Positions 61,406 to 64,000 of a stretch of DNA of 64,000 nucleotides are shown here, piece by piece. The notes below the pieces were generated by a model. That model did not search any database. It was not told the origin of the DNA and saw nothing but the letters and a program-made list of their open reading frames with translations. Position 1 is the stretch's first letter. Every line of letters starts with the position of its first letter. The position numbers and the translations under genes are program-made. The stretch is from Lanius collurio. Lineage: Eukaryota; Chordata; Aves; Passeriformes; Laniidae. The stretch covers positions 25,637,746 to 25,701,745 of the forward strand of contig JACBWW010000007.1 of assembly GCA_020086605.1 (NCBI GenBank), written 5' to 3'.

Positions 61406-62007
61406 TGACTCGGTTTGAGATAAATTTGGAGGAAACATCCTGAGGTGAATGTCTCCTCTAATGGAAGGCAGGTTTTGGCAGCCCCTCCCCACAAGTTTGA
61501 AGGAAATTTCTTGAAGGAAAGTGAAAAAAACTCTGTTTATTTAACAAGCAAGGTGCACACCGGCACAAAGGACAAATGGATAATGTTAGAAAATAAAACC
61601 TCTCGCTGTGGAGAAGACCTGGTAGACTCAGAGCCCATTCTGCAGGTGTGGCTCTGCTCTCTCCACAGCTGGGGTGTGACGTGGGCCCCTCTGGGCCACA
61701 GTGTGGGGCCTCCTGGTGATGGTGTTTCAGATCCGAGCAAAGCTGAACAGTTCCAGGAGAAGAAACCACGGCCCCTGTTCTTGCCTCAGCTAATGAATGA
61801 GAAGCTAGCTAAAAAGCAAAGGAATGCAACTCTCTTCCCTGCCACAGAGCCAAGAGCTGGGGAGAGGGCGAGTGAGTTATCTGGGTTTTGAACACAGGCC
61901 ACCAAAAGAATTCCACCAGCTTCCCCCCCCATCTCCTGGACCTAGCTTAAAGGTACAGAGCTCATGTCTGGGCAATAAGCAGATGATAGGGAATACAGTG
62001 TCATACA
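61406..62007 (-). mobile_element. solo LTR with TG...CA ends
   Basis: A 602-bp element. On the minus strand it starts TGTATGACACTGTATTCCC and ends CTCAAACCGAGTCA. An AATAAA poly(A) signal on the minus strand lies at 61536-61541 (TTTATT on the plus strand), leaving about 130 bp of U5. It is flanked by a perfect 5-bp duplication, GTCTT. A 5-bp duplication fits ERVL-class or some class I elements. It is richer in GC than its surroundings. No internal coding region adjoins it. The 148-codon plus-strand frame at 61445-61891 lies entirely inside the LTR, antisense to it, and is not a gene. Confidence 0.72.
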
Positions 62008-62012
62008 GTCTT
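62008..62012. repeat. target-site duplication, right
   Basis: GTCTT, matching 61401-61405. Confidence 0.65.
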
Positions 62013-62419
62013 ACCAGGACACAGTGATTCTTTGAGCAACCAGAAATCCCTCATCCACAACAGGGAACTTTGCAGGGCATAATGTAGTGGCATCTCTCTC
62101 AGTAGTTGGTAATTCTGAGGTTAGAGTAGTTGTTAGTTATGATAATGGCAGAAAATACACCTCTTCTTGCTCCCAGAGAACATATTTTAAACTATCTTTT
62201 TACCAACCCCTAAAACTAATACTATTCACAACATTATTCCAAACATAGGGTTTTATAACTGTCTTACAGCACTGGCAAAAAAGCATGAGGGGAAGACAAA
62301 GGGTAAAATGAAGGTGAGCAAGAATGACATAATAGAAATATGAAAGAATGAATGGAAATAATTTTGTGCAGGTGATAAAAAATGAGACTGTCACCACTTA
62401 GGTATACTGTATTGAATCT
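62013..62419. other. spacer, possibly continuing the retroelement left of the LTR
   Basis: No gene recognised. It may be the other side of the sequence the LTR entered. I cannot identify it. Confidence 0.4.
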
Positions 62420-62545
62420 AGAATCACAGAATCATAGAACATTTGAGGTTTAAAAAGACATTTAAGATCATCAAGTCCATCTGTTAACCTAGTACCACCA
62501 CCATGTTCACCATCAAACCATGTCCTCAAGTGCCATAAGAACATA
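62420..62545 (-). mobile_element. CR1 LINE 3' end
   Basis: On the plus strand, GAATCACAGAATCATAGAAC, then AAGACATTTAAGATCATCAA, GTCCATCTGTTAACCTAGTA and AAACCATGTCCTCAAGTGCC. This is the CR1 3' terminus with the start of the tail repeat retained. The body is 5'-truncated at about 125 bp. Confidence 0.9.
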
Positions 62546-62924
62546 CATGACAACTGTGGGATGTGTGGAAGAGTAGGATACCTGAACCACTTGAATGTAG
62601 AGATGATTTATTGAGCTTTCAATTTTAATTTAGCTTCAATTTTTAATTTGTAAACTGCTGATACATCCTCAAGACTTGCATTTCTTTTAGTGCTGTGCCC
62701 TCTCTTTAGTCCCTATAGGGACTGATGGTATTTCTTCAAACTCTCTCAAGCTGTCCCCTCACCTGCCACAAAGTTTGTGGCAATGGGGCACCTGGCTGAG
62801 CAAGCTACCTTGGTTCAGCTGCACTTTGATTTGTTAACCTGACTCTACATCTAAGGAAGATTACTAGGACCGTCTCTTTCCCTCTCAGCTCTGGGCATTT
62901 GTGGGCACGTAATGCTCAAATGAT
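62546..62924. other. unique-looking DNA with a 16-bp palindrome
   Basis: No gene or repeat family recognised. AGTCCCTATAGGGACT at 62708-62723 is a perfect palindrome. Confidence 0.5.
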
Positions 62925-63600
62925 TGTTGGGGAGGAGGAAAGTTTGGCAGGAGAATGGCACAGATATGTAAGCTTGGCTGAAAGATCTCTGAATGTAGAA
63001 ACTGAGGATGAGATAGAAGTTAAAGCCAGTTTTGATATAGAATAAAAGATGTTTTGCTGAACCAGTGACTGAGAAGGCAAAGGTTAGAGATGAGTTGGAA
63101 GGACTAGAGCAAAGGTATGTGACTATGAACAAAAGACATGTTTTTCACCAAGTAAGTCTCAAGAAGAGCATAAGCAAATAGAGAACACATTTTTACCAAA
63201 AAGAGAGATATTGCAGGCAAACAAGAAAGTCGATGTGGCAGGTAGAAGCAAAGTCTGAGAATTTTCCAATATAAGCTTAAACTGTAACATATCTACTCCT
63301 GTGGTTGGATAATAGTGACTATAATATGGTAATAGTAGTAGCTAGGATAGGCTGTAACCAAATGTATAGATATTGTGTATGGTGCTTATTGGTTGCCATG
63401 TATTAAGATATTCAGCAAAGAAAAGTATATAATGTTTTGTAACTTGAACAGAAAGTGGCTTCAGGTATGCCTACAAGCTGTGGCTGACAGCTGTAGGGCA
63501 GGCTCTGACTACCCAGTCCCTGGCGTGCTGTAACTTTGCCTATGCAATAAACAGCTTTTTGGAGAGATACCTGGAGTCCAACATCCTTAATGAAACTTTC
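62925..63600 (+). mobile_element. LTR-like element, edges uncertain
   Basis: The segment has the layout of a retroviral LTR on the plus strand. There is a TATA-type box (TATATAAT at 63426-63433) and, 113 bp downstream of it, a poly(A) signal AATAAA at 63546-63551 within TATGCAATAAACAGC. A short U5-like tail follows. A plausible left edge is TGTTGGGGAGGAGG at 62925, chosen partly from memory of similar avian repeats. I could not find a convincing target duplication or an exact right edge, and the left part may be separate sequence. Confidence 0.45.
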
Positions 63601-64000
63601 TCCTATGAGATGATCAGACAGATTTACAAGTTCTGAAGCAGCAAAAAAAGACGAATTTCCAGTAAGCAGGTGTAAAGCACCTGAGTTGCTCCAATGGTTT
63701 GGAAAATCCTAGTGGCCCCTGATTGTATCTATTATGTTCTGAAATATTCTGAAAACTCTTGCCCTGCACAGCTTCCTCCAAGTTGCACTGCCTGGGGTGT
63801 GTTACAGCAAGGTTTTCCTCAGCCTACCCTCACCAGCAAGGCAACTGTTTGCCTTGACTTGCCTTTGCAGAATGTCCCAAAGGGTTTGCTTTCTGAAGCA
63901 GGTACTTGCTTTTTCTCTCCTTGTACAGCCCCAGGGGAGATTCCCTCACAAACTGCTATGATTAATGCATACACGATCAGCTTCCTCTCCGAAAATTGTT
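63601..64000. other. window end, nothing recognised
   Basis: No gene, repeat or RNA feature recognised in the last 400 bp. Confidence 0.5.

Noticed and set aside
61588..61600. plus-strand AATAAA as a gene poly(A) signal
   Set aside because: It lies within an LTR of opposite orientation, with no gene upstream.
61445..61891. 148-codon plus-strand open frame
   Set aside because: Lies wholly inside the minus-strand LTR at 61406-62007. No protein family recognised.
62598..63616. GAGATGAT repeated near 62598 and 63608 as a target duplication
   Set aside because: The sequence inside does not begin with TG or end with CA, and an 8-mer repeat in AT-rich DNA can occur by chance.
1..64000. CRISPR arrays, operons, phage, plasmid or bacterial defence genes
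   Set aside because: No regularly spaced repeats, no dense coding and clear avian retroelements throughout.
1..64000. tRNA, rRNA or snoRNA genes
   Set aside because: I saw no A/B-box pairs with cloverleaf potential, no rRNA-like blocks and no convincing C/D or H/ACA boxes by eye; a covariance-model scan would be decisive.

Overview
The window is nuclear DNA of a bird. The evidence is its interspersed repeats. There are several CR1 LINE copies with the avian-type 3' end (TTCTATGA-type tail, and a GGTTGGA...GACC core that appears as its reverse complement in minus-strand copies). There are also solitary endogenous-retrovirus LTRs, one of them a TGTCCTGGGTTTGG...AAACCACGACA element that I associate from memory with neoavian and passerine genomes. 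Base composition is AT-rich and CpG-poor, as expected of an intergenic or intronic stretch. Nothing looks prokaryotic, plasmid or phage-derived.

No protein-coding gene can be supported. The longest open frames (181 codons minus at 54827-55372, 155 codons plus at 26261-26728, 148 codons plus at 61445-61891) either lie over LTR sequence or have no recognisable domain. The only recognisable protein remnants are CR1 ORF2 pieces: a reverse-transcriptase scrap near 4090-4150, a pre-RT segment at 31722-32090, and the ORF2 C-terminus at 52935-53250. Two short segments (53669-53862 and 57446-57564) look like spliceable exons with open frames. They remain candidates only, and their splice phases do not fit each other.

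Layout. 1-5.3 kb: unique DNA with three CR1 loci, one split by a nested solo LTR (copy A, 4725-5173). 5.3-23.7 kb: about 18 kb of unique-looking DNA with only simple repeats. 23.7-24.7 kb: two CR1 3' ends on the plus strand. 28.5-30.2 kb: two more solo LTRs of the copy A family (B and C), 0.7 kb apart. 31.7-32.1 kb: CR1 ORF2 fragment. 32-43 kb: 11 kb with no recognisable repeat. 43.4-43.85 kb: a probable ancient CR1. 48.9-53.3 kb: three CR1 copies, all on the minus strand. 54.4-55.1 kb: a solo LTR. 59.1-64 kb: a dense retroelement patch with an inverted LTR pair, a diverged 127-bp tandem unit, a TG...CA solo LTR, a CR1 3' end and a further LTR-like element.

The best-supported observations are the three minus-strand solo LTRs at 4725, 28546 and 29715. 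Each is flanked by its own perfect 6-bp target-site duplication (GAACAC, CTGACT, CACCAC), all three share the non-canonical termini TG...GA, and one sits inside a CR1. I found no new gene system. The remaining interest is in retroelement structure, two exon candidates and a few possible regulatory islands.
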